A stretch of DNA of 64,000 nt, from positions 682,001 through 746,000 of the forward strand of contig NW_024468259.1 in assembly GCF_002104995.1 (NCBI RefSeq), in the 5' to 3' direction. The notes beneath the pieces were generated by a model that saw only the letters and a program-made list of their open reading frames with translations, ran no database searches and had not been told where the DNA came from. The position numbers and the translations under genes were made by a program. Position 1 is the stretch's first letter. Each line of letters starts with the position of its first letter. Source of the stretch: Linderina pennispora. Its lineage: Eukaryota > Kickxellomycota > Kickxellomycetes > Kickxellales > Kickxellaceae. Shown here piece after piece: positions 11,119 through 23,800 of the stretch.

Positions 11119-11413
11119 GCAAGCAGCCTGCGTACCGATCGAATGTTTTGGGGATAGACAAAAAGCTCGGCAACAGCCTGGTCCCGGTATGGTCAGCCAA
11201 GAAGAAGGAGAAGCCGGCACTTTCCCCGGCTGCTGCTATTCCGGACTTCTGTTCGGTACTCCCAAGCGCAAGGACAAGAAAGGCAAGACTACGACCGAAT
11301 ACTATTCTGTATTGGCAAAGTTTAGTCAGCTGTCTCTGTTGGAGACGTTTGCTGATGTCCAGCAAATCGAGGTGGATAATACTAGCACCACTTCGCGTGC
11401 TGGTTTAAAATAA
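11119..11413 (+). other. Coding-like continuation after the DIS3 stop
   Basis: Two other frames look coded here. One reads VLGIDKKLGNSLVPVWSAKK, and the next carries FGTPKRKDKKGKTTTEYY through to a TAA at 11411-11413. Basic, Lys-rich tails of this sort are common at the ends of nuclear RNA enzymes. If extra bases are present, as elsewhere, the true DIS3 C-terminus may be about 100 residues longer than the first stop suggests. I cannot settle the exact joins. Confidence 0.4.
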
Positions 11414-14400
11414 TACAGCAGTTTAACACGAGCTATTCACAATCTGCTTTTGGCTGATGGCATAGATATAGCCAGTCTATATTCAGGGTACACAGAGTTC
11501 AAGCGATCTAAGAGAAATACGGTCGTCTCGTTTTGTTAACGAGATATGGCTTTCAAATGTGAATTGCTTTCTGTTCTGCGTATGCCCAAGAGTTGCTGCA
11601 AGAACCGGTGCTAGGCTTGCGGCTAGGCAAAAGATGTGACTAGCACACTGCTCAAGCTAAAACAGGTTTTGGCACAAGACTTTGAAATCAATTGCCAATC
11701 CTTTCTAGGAAAATCAGGGTTGCCTGGGCAAAGGCAAGTGTGAACTGGTCAAAGTTCCATGTGCATGGCTCTTTTGTTAGCAGCGCAAAGCTCATGGAGA
11801 GACGGACTATTGCCGTCTTTTCTTGCATCTATCTTCATCTAGTTTGCTTTTCCAAAGCCTCTATATAGCCTTCACTACACGCTGACCTGATTTGGCTCGT
11901 ACGCCTTCCATTTAATAACTGTGTGTGCTAAGGAGCCAGCTAGCTTTTCGACAGGCGCTCAAAATACACCACTGTTGTGTAAGCCAAGAGATAACTATGC
12001 TCAGGTTCTACGGCAGCTGTCCAGCAGGTATTGTTTCCAAGCAAAGCGGGACAGATGGGTCCAGCGGTCCGTGTGAGTTATCAGCTCGTTAGCTTTAGCC
12101 GCTAATGCTTCCAGGGGCACATTTGTCCGGCCAAGGGTCCATACACACCAAGTTCTTTCTATCAGAACGAGCTTTAGCTAGAAAGCATTTGCATTCACTT
12201 GTAGTGGCTGTTCTAATGTAATTGAGCCCTCCTGTTTCTCGACCTGACACAGGGAAGAGGTGTGCGAAAACAATACTGCAGCGGATTCCTTCTGGACCTC
12301 CTGCGCTCGCGGCAATGCACGTGTATTAACACCCATTTCTGACCTCAGGGTCCACCTGACATTTTTGGACGCGACAAAATGTCACGACTGTTGTCAAAGA
12401 ATTTCCGGATGCAAACTTGAAAGGGTGCCAGAAGCACTCACACTTTGATACTGGTTGGCGCTTCCTTCCGTCTCACTCCTCCTCTCACCCCGCTGCTACG
12501 CACATTGAGTATGACATTCATGTGGCCACTATTAGAGCTGGACTAGGGGCGGCCACCGTAGTAATTTTCTCACAAACGGCAACAGTAGAAATGGAGATCG
12601 GGAAATATATGGCAATGAAATGGCGTTTCCAGACTACGCAGCATTAGCCTGAAAAATAGGATATATAGCACCTACCCGCACCCCTTCCCTGAGCCTTTCC
12701 TTCTACTCCTTACCCTCGACCTTTTTCTGCTCGTCAATCCGTGCTAATAAACATGTTGCTTCGCAAAGATTATATCTTCACCAGGTTTGACCGTGTTCTC
12801 CAGCTGTTCTTACTGGTAGCATGTTTCATATCCTGAACGACGTTTTGGTTACCCAAGTTAAAAAAAATAACTACGGTCTCCGCAGGCGCCATAGATGATT
12901 CTGCCTTTGACAAACGATGGGTGAGGTGTATCTCCGACTCAGTCGCTCACACTCTCATGTTTGATCATGTCATGATTAGGCCTTGCGGCGGCTTCAGTGG
13001 ATATAGCTACTCGCTGGCACTCGAACTTGAAAGCCGTTCTTGGTTTACGGAAAGTGCATGCTGTGCAAAGAATCGTAATCGTCATGCACAATAGATGCAA
13101 GTGTACGATTCCTATCATGGACATACTGAGGGAACTCATGTCCACAGACATCGATAGGGGCAGGCATCCGCTCGATCCAGGTTTGTTGGCGGTGGATTGT
13201 TTAACAAGTCTGATTTCTCAGGTAGCGAGCTGACAAGTCGACATGTCCAGTGTGCCACCAACTATATGATTCGCCCAGATGAGTACATGTGCAAAGCCCT
13301 CTACGCTGCTCACTAGGATCTTCCCTGGAATCAGTTCAGTGATTCACACCATGACACGCGCTACCAAAATTTCCGGATATTTTTTCCGTAGACGACCTCT
13401 GCCTAGTATGTTCTACCAGGGGCTATATTGGCACTACGAGGCCAACCTGACCAATATTCAGCTCACTTGCCCGATTGCTTGCCACGAAATGCCTTTCTTT
13501 GATGCCGCACATCGCCTCTCCCACATTTTGATGAGAGACACATCAAGATGAGTTTCGGACCTTCTTGGACAGATGCCATCGTATCAGGTCCAGGCAGTCT
13601 GCATGGTCATGATACTGTGACTGATGGGCTTGGTTTCGTGGCACTTGCTGGTGGCCCCTGGAACAAATGAAGTTCAAAGTGTCCCAGTACCCCTAAGAAG
13701 ACTATCCTGAGGGCACCTGATCCCAAAGCGCGGACAGAGATCGTGAAGCGGCATGAGGAACGGTTGGTAGCCATGCCACAAACCCAGAATCACCCTCTGA
13801 CTCCAAATGGCCAAGGCTGGAGGCATTGTCTTGGCCAGTTCTAAGCAAGGAGCTAGAGACTTTCGATATTGCGACCTGTGGCGAGGGGAGTATCAGCAAA
13901 AAAAAGTTGCGAGCTCATGCCTCATCTCCCAATGTTGAAGCTGGTTCAGACAACCCGAGCGTTTGTTGGTGATGTGCGGCAGGACGTTTGTTGACACTAT
14001 TGGGCCCAGGCATCGAGTCACTCAAGGATTCAGTCCACCTGAGCTGTAGTATCCTGTTAGCATAATCTTATTCCTCTGTACCATATGTATATTTATTCAA
14101 CACCATCTAGTTCAGCAACAAAGATGCTTGTGTGCGAGCAAATGTCTAACCGTGTATCTAGCTGGGTAGGTACTTCAACAGCTTCCAAGATGTTAGGAAT
14201 GTATATTTGTCGCTACGACGATCCCGATATGTCGCTAGAGAATACATAGCCATTAAACACCCCATAAAGCCCGCTTGTTTGGGTTCTCGCTCGCTGCAGA
14301 ATCTGGTGGTCTAGGACGCCCGGTGAGCAACATGTAGCGGAGTCTAGCCTGATTCTCCATGTGGCAGCGTCCGCTCGCAAGTGGCCAGCAGATCCGGGGC

Positions 14401-14575
14401 TGAATCTGATTTGATCCAAGGAATCATCTGCATCGTCAGATGCCCTTCCAGTCACGAGGGCTTGACAATGAACTGGCAGCTAGCCAGGCTTGCTCTAGAA
14501 AAAGTTCAAGAAAGCCCCAAGGTGGCCCGCCTAAAGCTCAGCAACACTTTTTCTTCGCTATCCTCAAAATTCATT
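11414..14575. other. 3.2-kb stretch without a confident gene
   Basis: Only short frames occur. Some gene-like signals exist. A TATA-like CTATATAG lies near 11870. A second (ATATATAG) at 12661-12668 is followed by a pyrimidine-rich leader and an ATG at 12753 whose frame begins with a hydrophobic, signal-peptide-like stretch (VLQLFLLVACFIS). An acceptor-like CTCCGCAG near 12884 leads into about 70 open codons (AIDDSAFDKRWVRC...). Around 13220-13310 a frame reads CATNYMIRPDEYMC, faintly like a LysM core. The A+T content is higher and codon bias weaker than in the neighbours. I cannot assemble a full protein; it may be a decayed secreted-protein gene or plain intergenic DNA. Confidence 0.35.
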
Positions 14576-15677
14576 ATGCTTGGCCGCTCTTCATCGTTTC
14601 TGTCACCGCTTCAGGGCACGGGTTCAGGTGGTGGTGCTTCACAGGGCCAGAATTCAAGCTTCAGCGACAGCGGCAATGACGACAGCGAACTGTGGATAGC
14701 ACCCAAGGTGCGCAGGCAGCAGTCGAACCAAGGGGGCTCGCCATCACGGACAGCAGCACCAAAGCATATTGCAGGGCGGGACCGAGCATTGACGGCGCCC
14801 TTGGAAACGAGCAGGTACCAGGCAGGGCAACGGCGCCGCGGCCATTCTGCAGGCGGCCAGCGCGGGGAGTTGCCATCACTCAGCCTGACAGTGAACCAAA
14901 TGGTGTCATGGTATCTGCCGCGGGTGCTGTTTCTGTTTCTGATCGGGTGGACATGGTCGGTGGGCGTCCAGTTTATCCATGCAGAGCAGAACTCAGTGGG
15001 CTCGGTGGCGGCGATTTCGCGGATGGAGTATGGGCAGGCAGAGAATGGCCGACAGTCGCAGGGCAGTAGCGATGAGTTTGCCTATTACGATGACGACGCG
15101 GGGGGTGGGAGGCAAGCGGCGGGGCTGACCCGTGACCTGATCAGCCGTGCTTTGCAGCACTCGTCGTGGGTGGATGCGCTGAGCGGGCTGCTAACGGTGC
15201 TGGTGGGCACGGGGTATCCGTTCCTCGACTGGAAATGGCGCAGCTACACGATGCACAAGGTTGACTGGAACGACGTGCTGCGGTGTGTGGGCGGCTTCCT
15301 GGGCATCAACTACGCAGCGCTGAAACTGCCATTCGAGACAGTGGGCCAGTCGTCGATGATTATGATCATTATTTCGCTGGGTCTGTGGACTGTGTGCGAT
15401 GGCACGCTGCACGGCTTCCTGCTGTCGTCGTCGATGGCGCTGATTGCCACATGGCTGCTGTACTTCCAGGCCATGAGCGACTACGCCAGCTTCACGCAGG
15501 ACGACTACCTGGGCCTGCTGTCGTACCTGCCCAGTCCTGCTGTTTACATACTGCATCATGGTCGGCAGCATCGGGCGTCGCCTGGGATTCCACCCGCACT
15601 GGAAAAAGTACCGGCACCGGCATCTTCGCGAGGAGCAGAAGCGGGAGGATAATCCGGCAGTTCGGTTGGATGGGTAA
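14576..15677 (+). CDS. INSIG/NSG family ER membrane protein (one frame break)
   Basis: INSIG proteins hold sterol-sensing proteins such as HMG-CoA reductase or SCAP in the ER. The conserved C-terminal half carries the multi-span domain: GLLTVLVGTGYPFLDWKW, then GGFLGINYAALKLPFE (the GINHAS-like helix), SLGLWTVCDGTLHGF and a last segment restored to FTYCIMVGSIGRRLGF after removing one extra base near 15537. The N-terminal ~110 residues are Ser/Gly/Gln-rich and disordered. A first hydrophobic helix (VLFLFLIGWTWSVGV) precedes an acidic lumenal or loop segment. The corrected protein is about 366 residues with a stop at 15675-15677, longer than animal INSIG because of the N-terminus. I chose the ATG at 14576 because the bases before it look like a pyrimidine-rich leader; an in-frame ATG at 14468 is possible. 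Confidence 0.82.
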
Positions 15678-17808
15678 AAATATATATTTCAAAGTGGGCC
15701 ATAATACACGGTTGCAGCCCTGCGTGGGGTCATTGCGTGGGCGAGGCCGCGCCAAGCCGGTTTGGTCTCCTTAACGCTTAGTCTCAAAAATGAGACAACC
15801 CCCGATTTCATTAAAAGCACAGCACGGACGCGGTGGCAGCCCACAGTGGCAGCGGCCTATGATGTTAGCTGCCGTCACGATCTCGGAGATTGAAGCCAGA
15901 CCCGGTTGGGTGTGTTGGCACCCTTGGGACCTGTCTTTCATGGCAGCCCGGTGGGTGCGAGCACAATAATCGGGCCTATACGCCAAATATTTACAAAAGA
16001 CAGAAACGACAGAGATGCGCGCTCCATGGCACCAGGGGGTGAGGGGGTTGGCGGCTTGTCGGCAAAGAGCCGGCCAGCGGTGCCTGCTGATTGGGGTGAT
16101 AAGAGCCAGCGAGCGCTGACCTGCTTCGCTCTGCCTGGGCCAAGAGGCCTGTCAGCTTTGGCTTGGCCGAAAATCGACCCGTCCGAGCCTGTGGCTGCCG
16201 AGGAGAATAGGGAGAGCGGATCGTATCTGTGACTGCTTGGCCGCACAGCCTGCTGCTCCATGCCGATCCATTGGCTACAAAACCTCCAGCTAAGCCCGCC
16301 CACGCCGACTTGCCCGATCTTCACGCAATAACAGCCCAACAAAATACAAAGACGAATCGCTTGTCCATTCCATCCGCACAGCTTGTCCAGGCAGTGATTT
16401 TGCGCGCTTCTCCTGTGCGGAAGCGAGAGATAAGGGATCTCTTGGAATTCCTGTCTGGTGGAGGTTTCCCAGGGGATGAGCCTGGCAGAGAGCCTCAGTC
16501 GCCCCAATCGCGGCGGGTATTTGGAGTCGCAAGTGATAATGCTAGCGCAGAGAGACAAGAGGAGCGCACACTGCCACAATGCAGTTTCCCACCGATGCCA
16601 AAAGACCAAACCCAGAAGGCACAGGGCGCGTTTGCGCACACTTGGCGTTTATAAGGAACACCCGGCCGACAACTCAAAACCCGATCTTGCTTGATACCCC
16701 TTTTTTCTCTTTCATCTCCATCTTTGCAGGTACTCTTTTACTTTATTCCCACCTTTTTGCTTGACGTAAAGAATCTCAAGAGAGATCCGCTACTCCAGAG
16801 ACTTTAGGAAAATTTAACAGGTAAGGACAGTCGCCGCAGCTGCTGCCGCTCGTGTGCATACACCCGTACCTGTCCACTGGAATAGAAACTTGCATGTGAA
16901 AGTAATCGAGACCGGTGGCCAAAGCGCAAGAAGCTCCAGACTTTTGAGCCTTAGTGGGACCATCACGGTCGGCTTTCACGTGCAAGTGCCATCAGCCTAA
17001 ACCTTGGCTGCTCTAGGTGATCCTGAGGATACTGGTTCGCCACGTATGGCCTGTCTCACCGGCGAGGTCGCAATATGGCGCCTCTATGGATCCCTGCGTG
17101 CCAGCGCTGCTAAAAGAGCACACTCGCCCCTTCCCTGTAGGCACGCCTGGAAAAACAGCTTAATACCACTATCTTTTTAGCTCCAGAGGAACCCCCTACT
17201 CTCCTCGCTCCTTTCTTTGCATCCACTATCTTGTAATTTTCTACTCTGTCTCTTTTACGTGTGCTATTTTCGGTCCTGTCTGGTAAGTAGCCTGCTCGCT
17301 TTGTTTTGGCCTGCCTCGCGATCGCGAATCATAAATCGCCACTGCGCGGCTAACAAATCTGACTGGCCTGTGTTGGGGACAGTGGTAATGTGCAGTCCGC
17401 TTGTCCGACTGGTGGTGGTGGTGATGGTGGCGGTGCTGCGTTGGAGCATCGGGGAGCGGCCTATTGTGAGTTCTCGATAGCAGGCACACCGCTTCTGTCC
17501 GCTATCCCCCTCCTCCGGATGGCGCGCGCTCTACGGCAGCGGATGGATCTTGGTTGGGAACAGCAATACTGCTCGGCGTCCTTACACTTGGAAGCGCTCT
17601 TTGTTTCACTATCACTTGTTTTCCAACGGCACACACTTGCTGATCTCCCAGTTCCTGTTATCTCTTTCCTTCCGTCCTTGCAAACACCATCCCCCAATAG
17701 AAAGTCGCAACTCCCCTCGTTCGTCGCATACTCTTTACCAGTCTGTCGATCTCGCCCCGCGCGTCTACACAAAACCACTCGACAACGAGAACAACCCACT
17801 TCTTAAAA
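15678..17808. other. Long upstream region of the fatty acid synthase gene
   Basis: No conserved open frame. A TATA-like TTTATAAGG lies at 16648-16656, followed by pyrimidine-rich stretches. Two consensus splice donors, GTAAGG at 16821 and GTAAGT at 17283, have no coding context, so a leader intron (or two) before the FAS ATG at 17809 is likely. A GGT-rich microsatellite sits at about 17409-17434. The last 200 bases before the ATG are C/T- and A/C-rich, a typical fungal leader. Confidence 0.45.
16648..16656 (+). promoter_or_regulatory. TATA-like box upstream of FAS
   Basis: TTTATAAGG lies about 1.16 kb before the FAS start codon. That distance makes sense only if the leader is long and spliced, which the two downstream consensus donors suggest. 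The assignment is tentative. Confidence 0.35.
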
Positions 17809-20800
17809 ATGATCAGCAACAACGCAAAGACAGCCGCTGAGGCTCTGCGCCCGCTCAACATCAAGTACTCAACGACAGAGGTCACTGTGCTGGTGGCCAA
17901 CGAGCTGTGGGCCGCTGCTGAGCAGCTGCGCGAGCAGTTCCAGACCTCCGCTTGGATCGCCACCGCTCCGGCCGATGCCGAGAGCAACACCACTGAGCCC
18001 ATTGAGCTGGCGGCCCGGTTCTTGAAGTACGCTGCCTCGCAGTACGCAACACTGCCCGAGGGCCTGCCGTACGTTGATTTTGTCCGCCTGCTGTTCAAGC
18101 ACTTCCGCGAGGCATTCCTGCGGGGGAACGACGTCCATGCCGCCACTGCCGAGCTGTCGGTCGACACACGGAAGGTTCGTCATCAATGCCTACTACACGG
18201 CGCAGGTCCTGCTGGTCGAGTGCGGCGCCTTCATTGACACTGCCGAGTACGCCCCGGCTGCCCCGGCCCTGTTCGAGTCGGTCAGGAGCGGCAAGGCTGG
18301 CATGTTCGCCGTCTTTGGCGGCCAGGGCAATGTCGAGGAGTTCTTTGACGAGACACAGGAGGTCTTCGACACATACGAGCCGCTGATCCGCGACTACGTC
18401 GAGAAGATGGCCGCCATGCTGCGGCACGCAGCCCGCACGCCCGAGGCACAGACTGTCTGCTCCAAGGGGCTTGACATCATGGACCTGGCTCGCCAGTCCC
18501 GAGGCCCGCCCCGATCTGCAGTACCTGCTCAGCGTGCCGGTCAGCATGCCCATTGTCGGTCTGACCCAGCTCATGCATGTGCTGGTCCTGAGCAAAGTCA
18601 CCGGCTTGACCCCCGGCCAGATCGCCGACCACTTCAAGGGCGCCACCGGCCACAGCCAGGGCATCATCACCTCGGTGGTCTTTGCGTCCATGTCCGACGA
18701 GGCCTCGTTCTACGCGCTCTCCGAGAAGGCCGATTGGCCTGCTGTTCGCCATCGGCATGCACTCGCAGCTCGCATACCCGCCTACCACCACCAACCCGGC
18801 CATTCTCGAGGACTCGCTCGAGAACGCCGAGGGCAACCCCGGCCCCATGCTCAGCGTGTCGCGCCTGCGCCAGAGCGACGTCGAGAAGCACATCGAGGCC
18901 ACCAACCGCCACCTGCCCGCCGACCGCCAGATCGTGCTGTCGCTGATCAACGGCCCGCGGTCGTTTGTCATCACCGGTCCGCCGCAGTCGCTGTATGGTC
19001 TCAACCTGAGCCTGCGCAAGCTCAAGGCCCCGGCCGGTCCTGGACCAGAACCGCACCCCGTTCTCCCAGCGCAAGCTGCAGTTCTCGACCCGCTTCCTGC
19101 CGATTTACGCTCCGTTCCACTCCGAGTACCTTCGCGTCGGCGCCCGAGGCGGTCATGCGTGACGCTGCTGCCAGCGGCTGGACCCTCGATGCCAAGGACA
19201 TCCGTATCCCGGCCCTGTCTGGCGACGACGGCAGCGATCTGGCTGGCGAGAAGGACCTGACGCGCAAGCTTGGTTGACAGCCTGTGCCTGCTGCCCGTCG
19301 ACTGGCCCAAGGCCACGGCCATGGCTGGCGTCACCCATATCGTTGACTTTGGCCCTGGCGGCGTCAGCGGCATCGGCGGTCTCACCAACCGCAACATGGA
19401 GGGCACTGGTGTGCGCGTCATCCTGGGCGGTGCTTTCGAGTCGACCAACTCGGAGCTCAGCGCCAAGAATGCGCTGTTCGACAACCGTGCCTCGTCGATT
19501 GTGTTCTCGCCCAACTGGCAGCGTGACTACGCCCCGCGCCTGGTGCGCACCGAGTGCGATGGCAAGCTCCAGATCGACACTCCCATGAGCCGTCTGCTGG
19601 GCAAGCCGCCTGTCATGGTCGCCGGTATGACTCCGTCTACCATCAGCGAGGTGTTTGTGTCGGCTGTCATGCGCGCTGGCTACCACATCGAGCTGTCTGG
19701 CGGTGGTCACTTCAGCGAGCCGATGCTGCGCGACAAGGTCGACAAGATCCTGAAGCTGGTCGACCCGGGTCTTGGTGTCACAATCAACTCGATCTACATC
19801 AACCCGTTCCTGTGGAACATCCAGTACCCGGCCATGCAGGGCCATGCGCCGCGAGGGCATCCCCATGGAGGGCCTGTGCATCGGTGCCGGCGTTCCGTCG
19901 TTCGAGGTCACCAACGAGATCATCGCGACCATCCGCGAGATTGGCTTCCGCCACATTGGCCTCAAGCCCAGCTCGGTTGCCACCATCCGCCTGGTTATCA
20001 AGATCGCCCAGGCCAACCCCGACTTCCCGATCCTGATGCAGTGGACCGGTGGCCGTGCTGGTGGTCACCACTCGTTCGAGGACTTCCACCACCCGATCCT
20101 GGAGACCTATGGCGCTGTCCGTGCCCAGAAGAACATCATCCTTGTTGCTGGCTCCGGCTTTGGTGGCGTCGACGACACTCTGCCTTACCTCACCGGTGAG
20201 TGGAGCAAGCGTTTCGAATGCGCGCCCATGCCTTTCGACGGCTGCCTGTTTGCTTCGCGTGTCATGGTTGCCAAGGAGGGCCAGGCCTCGGATGCTGTCA
20301 AGGAGGCTATTGTTGCTGCTCCGGGTATCACTGATGCCGAGTGGGAGAAGACCTACAAGGGCCCCGCTGGCGGCATCGTGACCGTCCTGTCGGAGCTCGG
20401 CGAGCCGATCCACAAGATCGCCACCCGTGGTGTCATGTTCTGGAAGGAGATGGACGACACTATCTTCTCGCAGCCGCGCGACAAGCGTCTGCCGCTGCTG
20501 CTGGCCAAAAAGAACTACATCATCGAGCGCCTCAACAAAGGACTTCCAGAAGCCCTGGTTCGGCAAGAAGGCCGATGGCCGTGCTGTCGATCTCGAGGAG
20601 ATGACATACGCCGAGGTCGCCAGCCGCCTGCTCGAGGTGCTGTACATCCCGCACCAGTCGCGCTGGATCGACATCACCATGCGCAACCTGGTTGGCGACT
20701 ACCTGTACCGCCTCGAGGAGCGCTTTGCTATCAGCGAGCGCCCATCGGCTCTGCAGTCGTTCGACCAGCTCAACAGCGACCCGTACGCCGCAGTCAAGTC

Positions 20801-23800
20801 GTTCCTGGACGTGTACCCCAAGAGCCACCAGCAGCTGCTCAGCACCGAGGACATTCAGTTCTTCATCAACCTGTGCATGCGCCCTGGCCAGAAGCCCGTG
20901 CCGTTCATCCCGCTCATGGACAAGGACTTCCACATCTGGTTCAAGAAGGACTCGCTGTGGCAGGCCGAGGACGTCGATGCGGTGGCTGACCAGGATGTTG
21001 GTCCGCGTGTGCATCCTGCAGGGCCCCGTTGCTGTGCGCTACTCGACCAAGGCCAACGAGCCAGTCAAGGACATCCTGGACAACATCTACCACGGGCAGA
21101 TCGCGTCGCTGCTTGACACCTACTACGGCGGTGACGAGTCCAAGGTCCCGACTGTTGCGTACCTGGGCAATGCACCCAATGTCCACGCTGTCCCGGCCCA
21201 CGTCAAGATCACGGCCACCGAGTCGCAGCGCTCGTACAAGCTGAGCAGCCGCAAGTCGCACCTGCCCGAGACCGAGGCCTGGCTCAAGACCCTGGCTGGC
21301 AACGAGCTCAACTGGCTGCGTGCCCTGCTGACGACTCCGATTGTCGCCCAGGACCGCAAGTATGTCGACAATATTGCTCGCCGCGTGCTGCGGCCGCTCG
21401 TCGGCCAGACCGTCAACGTGTCTCTGAAGGACGGCAAGCCTCAGTCGGTTGAGGTCATCGATGCCCACGGCGTCAAGGCGCTCGACTTTAGCATCGACGC
21501 CGACAACGTCATCCACTTCAACATGTACTCGACGCCGCGCAAGTCCCTGTGCACGCTGGAGCTGCTGTTCCGCTACCAGGCTAAGATGCCGTTTGCGCCG
21601 ATCCACGAGGTCATGGAGGAGCGCAACGAGCGCATCAAGCGGTTCTACTCGCAGGTGTGGTTCGAGAACAGCGCCGATGGCGAGTCAGGTCATTGGCGTC
21701 ATCGATCCCGAGTTTGAGTTCACCCACTCGGGCGAGGTCATCCGCAAGGAGGACATCCGCCAATTCTGCCGCGTTGTCGGCAACCAGTCGGACCGCTATG
21801 TCGAGCACAACGACGGCATTGTCTATGCCCCGATGGACTTTGCTGGCCGCGCCTGCTGGCCTATGACCTGCAAGACGATCCTGCCCAAGATTGTTGACGG
21901 CGATGTTCTTAACCTGGTGCACATGTCGAACGGCTTCCGCATGGTCGATGGCGCCGAGCCGCTCAAGGCCGGCGATGTTGTCGACAGCAAGGCCTAAGAT
22001 CGTCGAGGTCATCAACGAGGAGACTGGAAAGCGCTCGATCATCAAGGGCTTTGTGTACCGCGACGGCAAGCCTGTTGTTGAGGTCACCACGTCGTTCTTC
22101 TACCGCGGCCAGTTCACTGACTTTGAGAACACGTACCGCAACATTGACGAGCAGCCGATGCGCCTGACTCTGGGAACCACCAAGGACATTGCTGTTCTGC
22201 GCTCCAAGGAGTGGTTTGTGCCTCTGGAGTCTGCTGCTGGCCACGAGCTGCACCCGAATGCCACGCTCGAGTTCCGCCTGCAGTCGCGCTACCGCTTCAA
22301 GTCGCGCACGGTCTACTCGCACGTCGTGACCACGGGCCGTGTGATGATGCAGGTGTCGACCAAGGAGTACGTGCACATCGCCGATGTCGCTTACGAGGCT
22401 GCAGAGTCGAACGGCAACCCGGTTGTCGAGTACCTCAAGCGCCACGGCCAGTCGATCGAGGACTCGTTCTACTTTGAGAACGGCGGCTACTCGGTGATGC
22501 CCCGTGGTGACGAGTTCTCGTCGATCACCCATTCGCCTGGATCCAACGAGCCGTACTCGCGCATCTCGAGCGACCACAACCCGATCCACACCAACCCGTA
22601 CTTTGCTGCCTATGCCGATCTGCCGGGCACCATCACCCACGGTATGTGGACTTCGGCGTCGACCCGCAAGTTTGTTGAGACCTTTGCTGCCGACAACCAC
22701 CCTGAGCGGGTCAAGGCGTACGAAGTCGATTTTGTCGGCATGGTTCTGCCCAACGACCAGCTCGAGACCAAGCTGTCGCACGTTGGTATGAAGGACGGGC
22801 CGCAAGCTGATCAAGGTCGAGACCTTCAACCAGCACGGCTCCAAGGTGCTCGAGGGTATCGCCGAGGTCGAGCAGCCCATCACTGGCTACACGTTCACGG
22901 GCCAGGGCTCGCAGGAGCCGGGCATGGGCATGGACCTCTATGGCCGCTCCGAGACTGCGCGCCAGCTCTGGGACCGCGCCGACAAGCACATGCGCGAGAC
23001 GTACGGCATCTCGATCATTGACATTGTCAAGAACAACCCGGGAGAGCGCACTGTGTACTTTGGCGGCGACAAGGGCCGCAAGATCCGCGACAACTACCGC
23101 TCGCTGACCTACGAGACTGTCGATGCCGAGGGCAACACCAAGGCTCTGCCCCTGTTCCCCGACATTATCGAGGACTCGCCCTTCTTCACCTACAAGTCGC
23201 CCACCGGTCTGCTGCAGGCCACACAGTTCACTCAGCCCGGCGCTGATGCTGTTCGAGCTTGCTGCCTTTGCTGACATGCGCGCCAAGTCGCTGATCCAGA
23301 AGAACGCTCCGTTTCGCTGGTCACTCGCTTGGTGAGTATGGTGCGCTCAGTGCCATTGGTGAGGTGCTGCCGGTCGAGGCCATTGTCGAGGTCGGCTTCT
23401 ACCGTGGCATGACCATGCAGCGCGCTGTCGAGCGCGACGAGCTCAACCGCTCGCAGTACAGCATGATGGCGATCAACCCGGCCCGCGTCGGCAAGAGCTT
23501 CACCGAGGAGGCCCTGTCGTTCGTCGTTGGCTCGATCCGCCACCAGGGCAAGGGCCTGTTGGAGATCGTCAACTACAACGTCGAGAACTGGCAGTACGTT
23601 GTTGCTGGTGAGCTGCGTCTGCTCGACACGCTGACCAACGTGCTCAACTTTATCTTTAGCCAGAAGATCGACGTAGGCGAAGCTGATCAGCGAGATGCCG
23701 CTGGAGACCGTTCAGGAGCAGCTGGGCCAGATCATCGATGGCGCCCTGGCCAAGGCCGACGAGAAGCAGGCCCGTGACGGCTTCATTGTCGTGGAGCGTG

